64,000 nt of DNA from Magnetospirillum fulvum MGU-K5 (GTDB taxonomy: Bacteria > Pseudomonadota > Alphaproteobacteria > Rhodospirillales > Magnetospirillaceae), in contig NZ_AQPH01000009.1 in the NCBI RefSeq assembly GCF_000442515.1, forward strand, positions 1-64,000. Reading direction: 5' to 3'. This document shows, in pieces, positions 9,256 through 18,463 of the stretch; within the stretch, counting starts at the first letter, position 1, and each line of letters starts with the position of its first letter. The position numbers were made by a program, and so were the translations under genes. The notes below the pieces were generated by a model. That model worked only from the letters and a program-made list of their open reading frames with translations, did no database searches and had not been told where the DNA came from.

Positions 9256-9657
9256 ATGTTTGAACTCCACCCGAAATTGTTTGTCGATACGGTTCCGGTT
9301 GCCGAATGGCCTTTGAGTTGCGTTCTTTTGATGAACGAGCGGTCTTATCCCTGGTTGATTCTGGTGCCACGACGGGCTGGAATCTCCGAAATCGGCGAGC
9401 TAGAGGCAGCCGACCGCGCGGTGCTGATCGAAGAAATCGCCCGTCTGTCCGATGTCGTTCGCGCCCGGCTGTCCCCCGACCGGATCAACGTTGCCGCGCT
9501 CGGCAATGTCGTCCCGCAGCTTCACGTCCATGTCATCGCCCGGTTCAAGACCGATCCGGCCTGGCCGCGCCCGGTGTGGGGTGCGCAGCCGGTGGTGCCG
9601 TTCAGTGACGGTGAACTGGATCGCCATGCCGAGGAGTGGAGCAGCCTGCTCCGCTGA
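9256..9657 (+). CDS. HIT family nucleotide-binding hydrolase
   Basis: A 133-residue histidine-triad protein. The signature 'QLHVHVIARF' gives the H-x-H-x-(H-replaced) arrangement near residue 93, close to the 'HxHxH' of HIT hydrolases; the third position is not histidine here ('HVHVIAR'), as in several proteobacterial HIT-like proteins. 'NERSYPWLILVPRR' and 'NVAALGNVVPQLH' are characteristic. ATG 9256 is supported by an upstream GAGGAG; an in-frame ATG seven codons earlier would place that sequence inside the gene. Likely cytosolic nucleotide phosphoramidase or phosphohydrolase; substrate unknown. Converges with pyrC across a set of hairpins. Confidence 0.85.
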   Translation: MFELHPKLFVDTVPVAEWPLSCVLLMNERSYPWLILVPRRAGISEIGELEAADRAVLIEEIARLSDVVRARLSPDRINVAALGNVVPQLHVHVIARFKTDPAWPRPVWGAQPVVPFSDGELDRHAEEWSSLLR

Positions 9658-9729
9658 TCCCCGTTTAAGAGCGGTGCGGATAAGCTCAGGATCGGACGTA
9701 TTTCAGGGGCTTTCGCCCCCGATCCCCAA

Positions 9730-9770
9730 TCGGGAGGCTGTGCCTCCCGAACCCTCTATATTTTTAATCA
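9730..9770 (+). terminator. Terminator after the HIT gene
   Basis: A perfect 9-bp stem TCGGGAGGC/GCCTCCCGA with a 3-base loop (9730-9750) is followed by a pyrimidine stretch and a run of five T. A GGGGC/GCCCC hairpin precedes it at 9706-9719. Confidence 0.55.
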
Positions 9771-9774
9771 ATTG

Positions 9775-9817
9775 AAATAAAAAGAAAGAGGAGGTTCGGA
9801 GGCATGCGCCTCCGAAC
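9775..9817 (-). terminator. Terminator after pyrC
   Basis: A perfect 10-bp stem GTTCGGAGGC/GCCTCCGAAC with a 4-base loop (9794-9817). On the minus strand it is followed by CTCCTCTTTCTTTTTATTTC, a good U-rich tail for the pyrC transcript. A further CCGGGC/GCCCGG hairpin lies at 9822-9837. Confidence 0.6.
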
Positions 9818-9868
9818 GGGTCCGGGCGGTTGCCCGGCCGCGCAGCGGAGGTCTTGCGCTAAAGAGCT

Positions 9869-11212
9869 TTATGCGCGGGGCGGTGGGGCTTCGTGAAAGC
9901 GGATCGGCTCGCCTGCGGGCTGGCCCAGCAACTGGCCTTCGCGCATCACGGTGCGGCCGCGCAGGATGGTGGCGACCGGCCAGCCGGTGACCCGCTTGCC
10001 ATCGAACGGAGTCCAGCCGCAGCGGCTGGCGATCCAGTCGTTGGTGATGGTCCGCTCTGCCTTCAGATCGACCACGGTGAAGTCGGCGTCATAGCCGATC
10101 GCGATCCGCCCCTTGCCCGCGATGCCGAAAATCCGGGCCGGTCCGGCGCTGGTCAGATCGACCAGCCGTTCCAGCCCCAGCCGCCCCTCGGCGACGTGGT
10201 TCAGCATGATCGGCACCAGGGTCTGCACCCCGGTCATTCCCGACGGGCTGGCGGGGTAGGGCTGGTCCTTTTCCGCCAGGGTATGCGGCGCGTGGTCCGA
10301 GCCCAGCACATCGACGATGCCGCCCGCGATTGCCGCCCACAGCGCGTCGCGGTGGTGGGCGTCGCGGATCGGCGGATTCATCTGGGCCAGGGTGCCGAGG
10401 CGTTCATAGCAGTCCGGCGCGGCCAGGGTCAGGTGCTGCGGCGTCGTCTCGACCGTCGCCCAATCCTTGTGATGGCCGAGATACTCCATCTCCTCGGCCG
10501 AGGTGACGTGGAGGACGTGGATTCGCCGCCCGAGCCGCTCGGCCAGACCGACCAGCCGCTTGGTCGCGATCAGCGCGGTTTCGGCATCGCGCCAGTGCGG
10601 ATGGGCGCGGGGATGGCCCTCGGCCTCGGCGAGCGGACGGCGCTGACGCAACCGGGCTTCGTCCTCGCAATGGACCGCGACGCGGCGGGTTCCGGCTTCC
10701 AGCACGGCTTGCAGGGTGGCGTCGTCCTCGACCAGCAGGCTGCCGGTGCTCGATCCCATGAACACCTTGATCCCGGCACAGCCGGGCAGGCGCTCCCATT
10801 CGGCCAGATGGGCGACATTGTCCGCCGCCGCTCCCAGATAGAAAGCGTGATCGACCCAGGCCCGCCCCTTGGCGCGGGCCAGCTTGTCGGCAATCGCCTC
10901 GGCCGTGGTGGTCGAGGGGCGGGTGTTGGGCATCTCGAACACGCCGACGACACCGCCCAGCGCGGCGGCGGCGGTGCCGCTCTCCAGATCTTCCTTATGC
11001 TCCGCCCCCGGCTCGCGGAAATGGACCTGACTGTCGATCACGCCGGGCAGCACGGTCAGCCCGGTCAGATTGACATCCTCGATCGCGCTGGCGGCAAACA
11101 GGTCCCCGATCGCGGCGATGCGGCCGTCACGGATGCCGATGTCGGTGCGGACGATTCCGCCCGGAGTGACGACGGTGCCGTGGCGCAGGATCAGGTCGAA
11201 GGGAACGGTCAT
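9869..11212 (-). CDS. pyrC: Dihydroorotase, class I
   Basis: Zinc amidohydrolase that cyclises carbamoyl-aspartate to dihydroorotate in pyrimidine synthesis. The 447-residue length suits the class I (multifunctional-type) enzyme. Metal motif 'DSQVHFREPG' near residues 60-69, the substrate region 'FEMPNTRPST', 'IHVLHVTSAEE' and the second signature 'GSDHAPHT' are all intact, which argues against an inactive pyrC paralogue. It follows the asparagine synthase gene; because of that gene's frame disruption, the shifted frame stops at 11209-11211 and overlaps this ATG by four bases, while the restored frame stops 36 bases earlier. Confidence 0.93.
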   Translation of the reverse strand: MTVPFDLILRHGTVVTPGGIVRTDIGIRDGRIAAIGDLFAASAIEDVNLTGLTVLPGVIDSQVHFREPGAEHKEDLESGTAAAALGGVVGVFEMPNTRPSTTTAEAIADKLARAKGRAWVDHAFYLGAAADNVAHLAEWERLPGCAGIKVFMGSSTGSLLVEDDATLQAVLEAGTRRVAVHCEDEARLRQRRPLAEAEGHPRAHPHWRDAETALIATKRLVGLAERLGRRIHVLHVTSAEEMEYLGHHKDWATVETTPQHLTLAAPDCYERLGTLAQMNPPIRDAHHRDALWAAIAGGIVDVLGSDHAPHTLAEKDQPYPASPSGMTGVQTLVPIMLNHVAEGRLGLERLVDLTSAGPARIFGIAGKGRIAIGYDADFTVVDLKAERTITNDWIASRCGWTPFDGKRVTGWPVATILRGRTVMREGQLLGQPAGEPIRFHEAPPPRA

Positions 11213-11248
11213 CGGCGGCCTCGGAGGCAGGGGGGAAACGAAATGGCA

Positions 11249-13008
11249 TCATACCCCATCGCCCAGCAGCGCGGCCACGTCGCCATCGGCGGGACGGCCC
11301 AGGATGTGACGGCGATGCCACAAAGCGTAGAACAGCAGGGTCCAGCAAGCGAATCCGTTGCTCTTGTCGCAGCGGGCGAACAGCGCCTCGACCGCGCCGG
11401 GGCGGCAGATTTCGGCGATACCGGGCTGACGCGCCAGCAGCGGCCCGATCTCGGGACGTCGGGCGATCCATTCGGCGACCGGAACGGTAAAGCCACGTTT
11501 CTTGTCGAACGGACGGGCCAGGGGCAGCGCGCGGTCGAGCCAGTGGCGCAACAGCCACTTGCCCATCCCCCCCGCACCTTGATCCGGTCGGGCAGGCGGA
11601 AGGCGAACTCGGCCAGAACCGGGTCGAGGAACGGCACCCGTCCCTCGATGCCGTGGGCCATCAGGCAGCGGTCGGCCTTGGACAGCAGATCGTGGGGCAG
11701 CCAGTCGGCGCAATCGGCCGCCTGCGCCGCCTGGAGGCGGCTGCGATTCTGGCCGGATTCGGCCCGGACGATCGCGGCGAAGCGGTCGCGCCAGCCCTCG
11801 GCGACGCCGTCCCGCAAGACGTCCAGACCGTCGAAGCTGCCGGAGCGGCGCATCGCGCGGGCCAGCGGCCACGGCCGGGCGGCGTGGCGGTGGCGGCCAT
11901 AGCCTGCGAACAATTCGTCGCCGCCTTCGCCGGACAGGATCACCTTGACCTCCTTGGCGGCCTCGCGGGCCAGCTTGAAGGTCGGCAGACAGGCGTAATC
12001 GGCGGCGGGATCATCCATGCAGGCGGCGATCTGGGGCAGCAGGGTCCAGAAATCGGCCTCGGTGAACTCGATTTCGACATGTCTGGCCCCGACGCTTTGG
12101 GCCAGGGCGCGGGCGTGGGCGCGCTCGTCATGGGCGCCGGTGCCGGGGAACCCGGCGGTAAAGGCCAGGATGCCGCGCGGATTGAGCCGGGCCATCAGCG
12201 CCAGCACCGCCGAGGAATCGATCCCCCCCGACAGGAACATTCCATAAGGGACGTCGGAGCGTTGGTGCAGGTCGACCGTCTCGGTCAGCAGGGCATCAAG
12301 CGTCTCAAGCAGCGCTTCGGGCTTGCCCGGAACCGGCGGACCAGGGGGGAGGGCGGGGCGGTGGCGGGTGGCGACGATCCGGCCGCGTTCGACCACGATG
12401 GTCTCGCCGGGGGCGACGCGGCGAATGCCCCCAAAGATCGTGTCGGTTCCGCTGGTGAACTGCATCTGAAGCAGTTCGGCCCGCGCCACCGGCTCGACCT
12501 GGGCTTCGACCAGACCGGCGGCAATCAGGGCGGCCGGTTCGGAGGCGAAGGCCAGCCCCCACGTCCCTTCGGCGAAATAGAGCGGCTTGATCCCGAACGG
12601 ATCGCGCGCGAGGATCAGCCGGTCGGCGGCGACATCGTGGATCGCCAGCGCGTACATCCCCCGCAACGCAGCGACGAACGCCAGCCCCTGCTGGCGGTAG
12701 AGATGCAGCGGCGGCTCGCTGTCCGAGCCGGTGGCAAAGCGCTGCCCCGGCATCGCCGCCTTCAGTTCGAGGTAATTATAGATTTCGCCATTGGCGACGA
12801 TTGCGTTGCCCGCCTCGTCATAGATCGGCTGGCGGCCCCCGGCGAGATCGATGATCGACAGCCGGTTCTGGATCAGCCCGACCGAGCCCTGGACATGGCG
12901 GCCGCGTCCGTCGGGGCCGCGATGGGCCAGCGCGGCGGCCAGCCGGTCGAGGATTTCCGCCGCCGGAGCGGTTCCATCCGCCGTCATCAGTCCGGCAATG
13001 CCGCACAT
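11249..13008 (-). pseudogene. asnB: Asparagine synthase (glutamine-hydrolysing), frameshifted
   Basis: N-terminal class II glutaminase domain with the nucleophile Cys2 ('MCGIAGL'), 'NRLSIIDL' and 'NGEIYNY'; C-terminal synthetase domain with PP-loop 'SGGIDSS' at residues 260-266 and 'SGEGGDELFAGYGRH'. Reading is normal to 'DRIKVRGG' (about residue 478). There the minus strand has seven G (11567-11573 as C on the plus strand), where eight would keep frame: the natural continuation 'MGKWLLRHWLDRALP...FDKKRGFTVPVAEWI' is encoded one base out of phase and ends at 11249, giving 586 residues. Uncorrected, the protein runs as nonsense to 11209. Starts one base inside the stop of the glycosyltransferase gene (TGATG), so translation is coupled. 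It may amidate a surface sugar rather than make free asparagine. Confidence 0.85.
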
Positions 13009-14039
13009 CAGCGTTTCACCCGGGCAAAGAACTCGACATAGCGCGCCACCACCGCGTTCTCGGTGAAGTCGGCATCGAAGGCGGCGCGTCCGGCCTGGGC
13101 CAGGGCGGCGGCCTGGGCCGGATCGGCGCGCAAATGAGCGATCGCGGCGGCCAGCGCCGCATCGTCGTCAACCGGAACCAGCAGGCCATCCTCGCCGCTG
13201 TGGATCAACTGGCTCGGCCCCTGCGAGGCGGCGGCGATCACCGGGCGGGCGGCGGCCCAGGCCTCCAGCACGACATTACCGAGCGGTTCGTGCCGCGATG
13301 GGCAGACGAACAGATCGGCCGAGGCCAAAAGCCTTGCCCCGTCATCGCGCCAACCCAGGAAACGGACCCGATCGGCGATCCCCAGCGTCGTGGCCAGCGC
13401 TTCCAGTTCGGCCCGCAACGGTCCTTCTCCCGCCAGCCACAGCCAGGTGCCTTCGACCTGGGCCAGAGCGCGGAGCAGCACGTCGAACCCCTTGTTGGGA
13501 TGCAGCCGTCCCAGCGCGACGATCAGCGTTGCGTCGGCGGGGGTGTCGAACGCCTCTCGCGGCAGGGGGGCGGCGGCCGGGCCGGGATCGGCGGCGAAAT
13601 TGGGCAGGTAATGGACCCGTTCGGCGGGCCAGCCCTGCTCGGCGATCCACGAGCATAGATCGGGGGTGTTGGCGGCGAGATGGTCGCAGGTGCGGTAATA
13701 TTTCAGGTCGTAATAGCCGCCCAGCCGTCCGACCCGGACGATGTTGCCGGTGGGGAGAAAGCGGGCGGCGCGGTTCATCCAGGCCAGGGCGATGTCGGGG
13801 CCAAAGTCGCGCGCGGCGGCGGCGGCGCGGCGGCGGGTGAACAGGTCGAGCACTCCGCCGAAACCCAGTTCGGTGACCTCCAGCCCGGCGGCGCGCAGCC
13901 GGGCCGCTCGCTCGGCATCCTTGCGGATCAGCAGGTGCTGGACGATCCCGGCCCGGGCCAGCGCCGGGGCCAGCCGTTCAAAAAACGCTTCGGCCCCGCC
14001 GTGGCGGGCGCCGGCCATCATCTGGAGCAACCGGGTCAC
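13008..14039 (-). CDS. Glycosyltransferase family 4
   Basis: A 343-residue GT-B enzyme. The C-terminal nucleotide-sugar domain shows 'VALGRLHPNKGFDVLL', 'LAGEGPLRAELE' and the E-x7-E element in 'EPLGNVVLEAWAAARPVIA', the hallmark of GT4 retaining transferases. N terminus 'MMAGARHGGAEAFFERLAPAL' is the glycine-rich acceptor loop. The start is taken as GTG 14039, which overlaps the upstream stop as GTGA; an earlier ATG at 14078 lies within the upstream coding region. Its stop overlaps the asparagine synthase ATG. Part of a four-gene minus-strand cluster suggesting cell-surface glycan assembly; the sugar is unknown. Confidence 0.87.
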   Translation of the reverse strand: MTRLLQMMAGARHGGAEAFFERLAPALARAGIVQHLLIRKDAERAARLRAAGLEVTELGFGGVLDLFTRRRAAAAARDFGPDIALAWMNRAARFLPTGNIVRVGRLGGYYDLKYYRTCDHLAANTPDLCSWIAEQGWPAERVHYLPNFAADPGPAAAPLPREAFDTPADATLIVALGRLHPNKGFDVLLRALAQVEGTWLWLAGEGPLRAELEALATTLGIADRVRFLGWRDDGARLLASADLFVCPSRHEPLGNVVLEAWAAARPVIAAASQGPSQLIHSGEDGLLVPVDDDAALAAAIAHLRADPAQAAALAQAGRAAFDADFTENAVVARYVEFFARVKR

Positions 14040-15058
14040 GCAATCCACCCTTCCAGCACGCGGGCGGCGTCGTCCCACGAGCGGTTGCGGTAAAGCCCCT
14101 TCGCCTCGCGGCTCAACACCCCCTGAAGCGTGCGGTCGGTCAGCAGCATCAGGGCCAGATTGGCAAAGGATTCATCGTCGGGGACGACATAGGCCGAAAC
14201 GCCGTTGGCGACCCGTTCGAGCGCCGCCCCCAGTGGGTGCACCACCGCCGGACAGCCGCAGGCCTGGCTTTCCATCAGGGTGAAGCAGCCCATGTCATCG
14301 GCATGGCCGGGATGAAGGTGAACGCTGGCCCCGGCGAACAACGCCGCCATGCCCGGATCGGGCTGGGGCCGGACGATCCGCACCCCTTGGGCACGGGTGG
14401 CCAGGGCACGGTCGATCACCGGGCGCAGCGCGCCTTCGGCCTCGTCGCCCGCCGCGGCGCGGGCCAGGATCGTCGAACACAGCACCAGTTCGGCCTGGGG
14501 GGCTGCGGGATGAATCCGGTTTTGCCACATATCCAGGATGGTCTCGAGCCCATGGGCGGGATGGGCGGTGACAATCGCATAGGGCGGGTCGGCCGGGTTG
14601 GGCGTAGCGGCAATGTAGGATTCGGCCACCGCCGGGGGCAGCAATCCGGCGGTCAGGCCGCGCCGGTCGAATTGGCCCGCCTGAGCCTCGGCGGTCAGCA
14701 GCAGCAGCGGAGAGAAATTGTCGAGGGCGGCGCGGGCGGGGGCGCGGTCCAGCATCCGTCCCGGCCCGGTGATCCACAGCACGCGGCGGTCGGCCAGCCG
14801 GATGAAGTCAAGCAAGGCCGGTTGACGAAAGGCGATCAGAACATCAGTGCGGGGCGGCTTGCGCGCCTTCAGCGGGTCCCACCGCACCCCTTCGATATCG
14901 GCACCATAGGGGGTCGTGTTGAACGCCCGCACGCTGTGGCCGCGTCGCGCCAGCGCGGCGGCCATGGCAGCGAACGCTTTTTCCGCTCCGCCCAGCGGCC
15001 GGGTTGCGGCGCTCAGTCCGTCGAAGGGGATGGAATCGTCGACCAGGGTGATATGCAT
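14036..15058 (-). CDS. Glycosyltransferase (GT-B fold)
   Basis: A 340-residue protein starting 'MHITLVDDSIPFDG' at ATG 15058, with AAGGA seven bases upstream. Features are 'RPLGGAEKAFAAMAAALARRGH' at the N terminus (donor/acceptor loop) and C-terminal 'CFTLMESQACGCPAVVHPLGAALE', which resembles the GT4 E-x7-E region but with Asp in place of the first Glu. That substitution may change sugar handling, or the protein may belong to a divergent GT family. First gene of the glycosyltransferase-asnB-pyrC run; a 90-base gap separates it from the divergent ygfZ gene, which should hold both promoters. Confidence 0.8.
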   Translation of the reverse strand: MHITLVDDSIPFDGLSAATRPLGGAEKAFAAMAAALARRGHSVRAFNTTPYGADIEGVRWDPLKARKPPRTDVLIAFRQPALLDFIRLADRRVLWITGPGRMLDRAPARAALDNFSPLLLLTAEAQAGQFDRRGLTAGLLPPAVAESYIAATPNPADPPYAIVTAHPAHGLETILDMWQNRIHPAAPQAELVLCSTILARAAAGDEAEGALRPVIDRALATRAQGVRIVRPQPDPGMAALFAGASVHLHPGHADDMGCFTLMESQACGCPAVVHPLGAALERVANGVSAYVVPDDESFANLALMLLTDRTLQGVLSREAKGLYRNRSWDDAARVLEGWIA

Positions 15059-15147
15059 CGTTCGTTCCTTATAAGGCTGGCGAACGGGCTTGTCATCCCG
15101 GGCGCTTTGTCCCACCCTTTGAAGCGAATGGGACGAAGGGGATCATT

Positions 15148-16050
15148 ATGACGGAACAGCGGTTTGTGCGTCTGGAACGACGTGCCATCATCGCGGTCGG
15201 CGGCGACGATCGTCGCACCTATCTTCAGGGGCTGATCTCCAACGACGTGACCCGCCTGTCGCCCGGCCTCGCTCAGTTCGCGGCGATGCTGACGCCCCAG
15301 GGCAAATTTCTGTTCGATCTGTTCCTGGCCGAGGCGGCGGACGGATCTTTTCTGATCGATACCGAGGCGGATCGGGCCGAGGCTCTGGTCCGCAAGCTGA
15401 CAATGCACCGGCTGCGCGCCAAGGTGACGATCGAACTTGATCCGACCCTGTCGGTTTACGCCGCCTGGGGCGACAAGGTTGCCACCCGGCTGGGGTTGCC
15501 TGCCGCGGCCGGGTCCGCTGCGCCGTTCGCAGGCGGGATCGCTCTGGTCGATCCCCGTCTGGCCTCCGCCGGATTCCGGCTGGTGCTGCCCGAGGGGGGC
15601 GAGGCGGCCCTGATCGCTGCCGGGTTCGCGCCGGGTGAGTTGGCCGATTGGGATCGGACCCGGATCGCGCTTGGCCTGCCCGACGGCGCCCGCGACATGG
15701 AGCCGGAAAAGGCTCTGTTGCTCGAAAACGGTTACGAGGAACTGGCCGGGGTCGATTTCGAAAAAGGCTGCTACATGGGCCAGGAATTGACGGCACGGAC
15801 CCGCTATCGCGGCCTGATCCGCAAACGGCTGATGCCGGTCACCATTTCCGGCCCAACCCCGGCACCGGGAACGATCATCCATCACGGCGAGGCCGAGGCG
15901 GGCGAGATGCGCTCCAGCGCGGGCGATCAGGGGCTGGCCCTGATCCGGCTCGAAGCGTTCCAGGCCTCGGGCGGGCAGGGCTTGCGCTGCGGCGAGGCGA
16001 CCTTGACCGCCCATCGTCCCGACTGGGCCAAATTCCCCGAGACGGAGTAG
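15148..16050 (+). CDS. ygfZ: YgfZ-type folate-binding protein
   Basis: A 300-residue GcvT-related protein that uses folate to help maintain Fe-S enzymes such as the tRNA methylthiotransferase MiaB. The signature 'KGCYMGQELTARTRYRG' with the conserved cysteine is present near residue 208, and the N terminus has 'TYLQGLISNDV' and 'LTPQGKFLFDLFL'. Length fits the family. Alone on its strand, divergent from the glycosyltransferase cluster and 62 bases ahead of the response regulator gene. Confidence 0.9.
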   Translation: MTEQRFVRLERRAIIAVGGDDRRTYLQGLISNDVTRLSPGLAQFAAMLTPQGKFLFDLFLAEAADGSFLIDTEADRAEALVRKLTMHRLRAKVTIELDPTLSVYAAWGDKVATRLGLPAAAGSAAPFAGGIALVDPRLASAGFRLVLPEGGEAALIAAGFAPGELADWDRTRIALGLPDGARDMEPEKALLLENGYEELAGVDFEKGCYMGQELTARTRYRGLIRKRLMPVTISGPTPAPGTIIHHGEAEAGEMRSSAGDQGLALIRLEAFQASGGQGLRCGEATLTAHRPDWAKFPETE

Positions 16051-16112
16051 CTGTTACCATCGGTTACCCAAAACCAACCGACTTCGCTGGGCGCGGCACG
16101 GTATAAAACGGT

Positions 16113-16838
16113 ATGGAACCCGGACCTCACATTCTGGTGGTCGATGACGACCGCGAAATCCGTGACCTGCTGGCGCGCTTTCTTGCCCGGCATGGGTTAC
16201 GTGTCACCACCGCCCGCGATGGGACCGAAATGATGCGCCTGCTCGATGAGCGGCGGATCGATCTGGTCGTACTCGACCTGATGCTGCCGGGAGAGGACGG
16301 TCTGGCCCTGACCCGGCGGCTGCGCGAGGCGCGTTCGACGGTTCCAATCGTGATGCTGACGGCGATGGGCGAAGACACTGACCGCATCGTCGGGTTGGAG
16401 ATGGGGGCCGACGATTACGTCGCCAAGCCGTTCAACCCGCGCGAATTGCTGGCCCGGATCAAGGCGGTGCTGCGTCGGGTCCAGGGCGGCGGTGAAGAGG
16501 TCGAGGTTGCGCTGCCTCGGGCCAAGTTGCGCTTCGACGGTTGGGTGCTCGACCTTTCTACCCGCGATCTTCTCTCCCCCGACGGCGTGATGATCGGGCT
16601 GTCGGCGGGCGAATTCGGGCTGTTGCAGGTGTTTGTCGAACATCCGCGCCGAGTGCTGTCGCGCGATCAATTGCTTGATTTTGCCCGTGGCCGTACCGCC
16701 GCGCCGTTCGATCGCAGCATCGATATTCAGGTCAGTCGCTTGCGCCGTCGTCTCGGCGACGATGCCAAGGACCCGCAATTAATCAAGACCGTGCGCGGCG
16801 GCGGCTATCTGTTCACCGCCCAGGTTGAGCGGGCATGA
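16113..16838 (+). CDS. OmpR/PhoB-family response regulator
   Basis: A 241-residue regulator. The receiver domain has acidic pair D11/D12, phosphorylation site D55 ('VVLDLMLPGEDG'), T83 and K105 ('YVAKPFNP'). A winged-helix DNA-binding domain follows with 'RSIDIQVSRLRRRLGDD' and 'IKTVRGGGYLF'. Its TGA overlaps the ATG of the kinase by four bases (ATGA), so the pair is translationally coupled. The pair resembles OmpR/EnvZ-type systems of alphaproteobacteria; the signal and regulon are not deducible. Confidence 0.92.
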   Translation: MEPGPHILVVDDDREIRDLLARFLARHGLRVTTARDGTEMMRLLDERRIDLVVLDLMLPGEDGLALTRRLREARSTVPIVMLTAMGEDTDRIVGLEMGADDYVAKPFNPRELLARIKAVLRRVQGGGEEVEVALPRAKLRFDGWVLDLSTRDLLSPDGVMIGLSAGEFGLLQVFVEHPRRVLSRDQLLDFARGRTAAPFDRSIDIQVSRLRRRLGDDAKDPQLIKTVRGGGYLFTAQVERA

Positions 16839-18325
16839 CCAAGCCGGCCCGGCGCTTGTTCCGCTGGCCCGATACCGTTCTGGGACGCACCGCTTTGGTG
16901 CTGGTGCTGGCGCTGATTCTCTCGGTCGGGTCGGCGGTGCTGCTGTTCGAAAGCCAGCGTCAGGAGGCGTTGGAAGCGATCGGCGGGCGCAATGCCGCCG
17001 AACGGGTCGGCGGTCTGGTCGCGATTGCCGAACAGACCGAACCGGATCGGCGGCACGTCACGCTGCGCCGCCTCGACACTCCCCGCTTCCGCGTCGGCTG
17101 GGGCACCCGCCCCGTGGTCGAAAACGACGAATCCTTTGGCCTTGCCGCCTTTGTCCGTGACACGCTGAAAACCGGATTGGAGGGACGCGAGATTCGTGTC
17201 TCGTCTCGTCCCGGCCCGGTCGGTGGTCCCGACACCGGGATATTCGGTCGCTTCGGGCGTGGCCGCGAGGATGACCGGCCCCCGCCGGATGCCGAACCGC
17301 CCCCCCCTCCGGGCGAGGGGCCGACCTTCGCCCCCCCCGGTTCCGAGCCGCAGCGGCCGCCCAATCTGGAGCGACCCCATCGCATGATCGGCCCGGCGCT
17401 GCGGATTTCGGTCCGGCTGGATGATGGGTCGTGGCTGAACGTGCTGGCCCCGCTCGATCCCGGTATCTCGTTGTGGCGGCCGCGCTTTGTCGCACCGCTG
17501 CTGCTGGGGCTGGTGCTGGTGACCCTGGCGGCGCTGATCGCGGTGCGTAAGGCGACGCTGCCCTTTGCCGTCTTTGCCGCCGCTGCCGAGCGGTTGGGGG
17601 TTGATGTCGGTGCCCCGCCGATGGCGGTGACCGGCCCGCGCGAGGTGCGCCGCGCTGCCCATGCCTTCAATGTGATGCAAGATCGTATCGTTCGCTTCGT
17701 TCAGGACCGCACCCAGATGCTGGCGGCGATCAGTCACGATCTGAAGACGCCGATCACCCGGCTGCGGCTGCGTGCCGAGTTCATCGAGGATGACGAGCAG
17801 CGGGCCAAGATGCTGGCTGATCTGGCCGAGATGGAACAGATGATCGCCTCGACCCTGGCGTTTGCCCGCGACGATGCCGCCAGCGAGCCGCGTCAACGGC
17901 TCGACCTCGCCGCGATGGTCCAGGGAATGCTGGAAGACATGGAGGATATGGATATCGCCTGCTCCTACACCGGGCCGGACAGTCTGGTGATCGCGGCGCG
18001 GCCGGTGGCGCTGAAACGCGCCATCGCCAATCTGCTTGATAATGCAGTCAAATATGGCGGCCGGGCCGGGGTCGGGCTTGCCTCCGGGGGTGGCGAAATC
18101 CGTCTCACTATCGATGATGACGGCCCCGGTATTCCCGAGGACTCGCGCGAACGGGTGTTCGCCCCCTTCTTCCGGCTGGAAAGCTCGCGCTCGCGCGATA
18201 CCGGCGGAACCGGGTTGGGGCTGGCGGTGGCGCGGGCGGCGATCCGCGCCCATGGCGGCGACATTACCCTGGCCAATCGTCCCGAAGGCGGCTTGCGGGT
18301 GACCTTGACCTTGCCCCAGGCGTAG
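16835..18325 (+). CDS. EnvZ-like sensor histidine kinase
   Basis: A 496-residue kinase: membrane helix 1 at about 17-37, periplasmic domain to about 215, helix 2 at about 219-237, HAMP, then HisKA with H301 in 'AAISHDLKTPITRL', and HATPase with 'NLLDNAVKYGG', 'DDGPGIP' and 'GTGLGLAVARAA'. The periplasmic domain carries an unusual proline-rich insert (about 149-182, including PPPDAEPPPPPGEGP). It partners the response regulator encoded just upstream. The insert makes the sensor portion unlike textbook EnvZ. Confidence 0.92.
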   Translation: MTKPARRLFRWPDTVLGRTALVLVLALILSVGSAVLLFESQRQEALEAIGGRNAAERVGGLVAIAEQTEPDRRHVTLRRLDTPRFRVGWGTRPVVENDESFGLAAFVRDTLKTGLEGREIRVSSRPGPVGGPDTGIFGRFGRGREDDRPPPDAEPPPPPGEGPTFAPPGSEPQRPPNLERPHRMIGPALRISVRLDDGSWLNVLAPLDPGISLWRPRFVAPLLLGLVLVTLAALIAVRKATLPFAVFAAAAERLGVDVGAPPMAVTGPREVRRAAHAFNVMQDRIVRFVQDRTQMLAAISHDLKTPITRLRLRAEFIEDDEQRAKMLADLAEMEQMIASTLAFARDDAASEPRQRLDLAAMVQGMLEDMEDMDIACSYTGPDSLVIAARPVALKRAIANLLDNAVKYGGRAGVGLASGGGEIRLTIDDDGPGIPEDSRERVFAPFFRLESSRSRDTGGTGLGLAVARAAIRAHGGDITLANRPEGGLRVTLTLPQA

Positions 18326-18333
18326 TCTCACAC

Positions 18334-18366
18334 CAACCGGCCAATGACTTGGCCGGTTGTATTGTC
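18334..18366 (+). terminator. Terminator of the two-component operon
   Basis: A perfect 11-bp stem CAACCGGCCAA/TTGGCCGGTTG with loop TGAC, nine bases after the kinase stop, followed by TATTGT. A second hairpin (GGCCGCC/GGCGGCC) at about 18399-18420 lies between this and the end of the SMR gene on the other strand. Confidence 0.65.
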
Positions 18367-18463
18367 CCTCGCCGGGCGCTCGCCTCCGCTCGCTTGGCCG
18401 CCGCCGCAATGGCGGCCGGATACCGACCAACGGATCAAATCGAGGGGTGGCCGGTATTAGACC

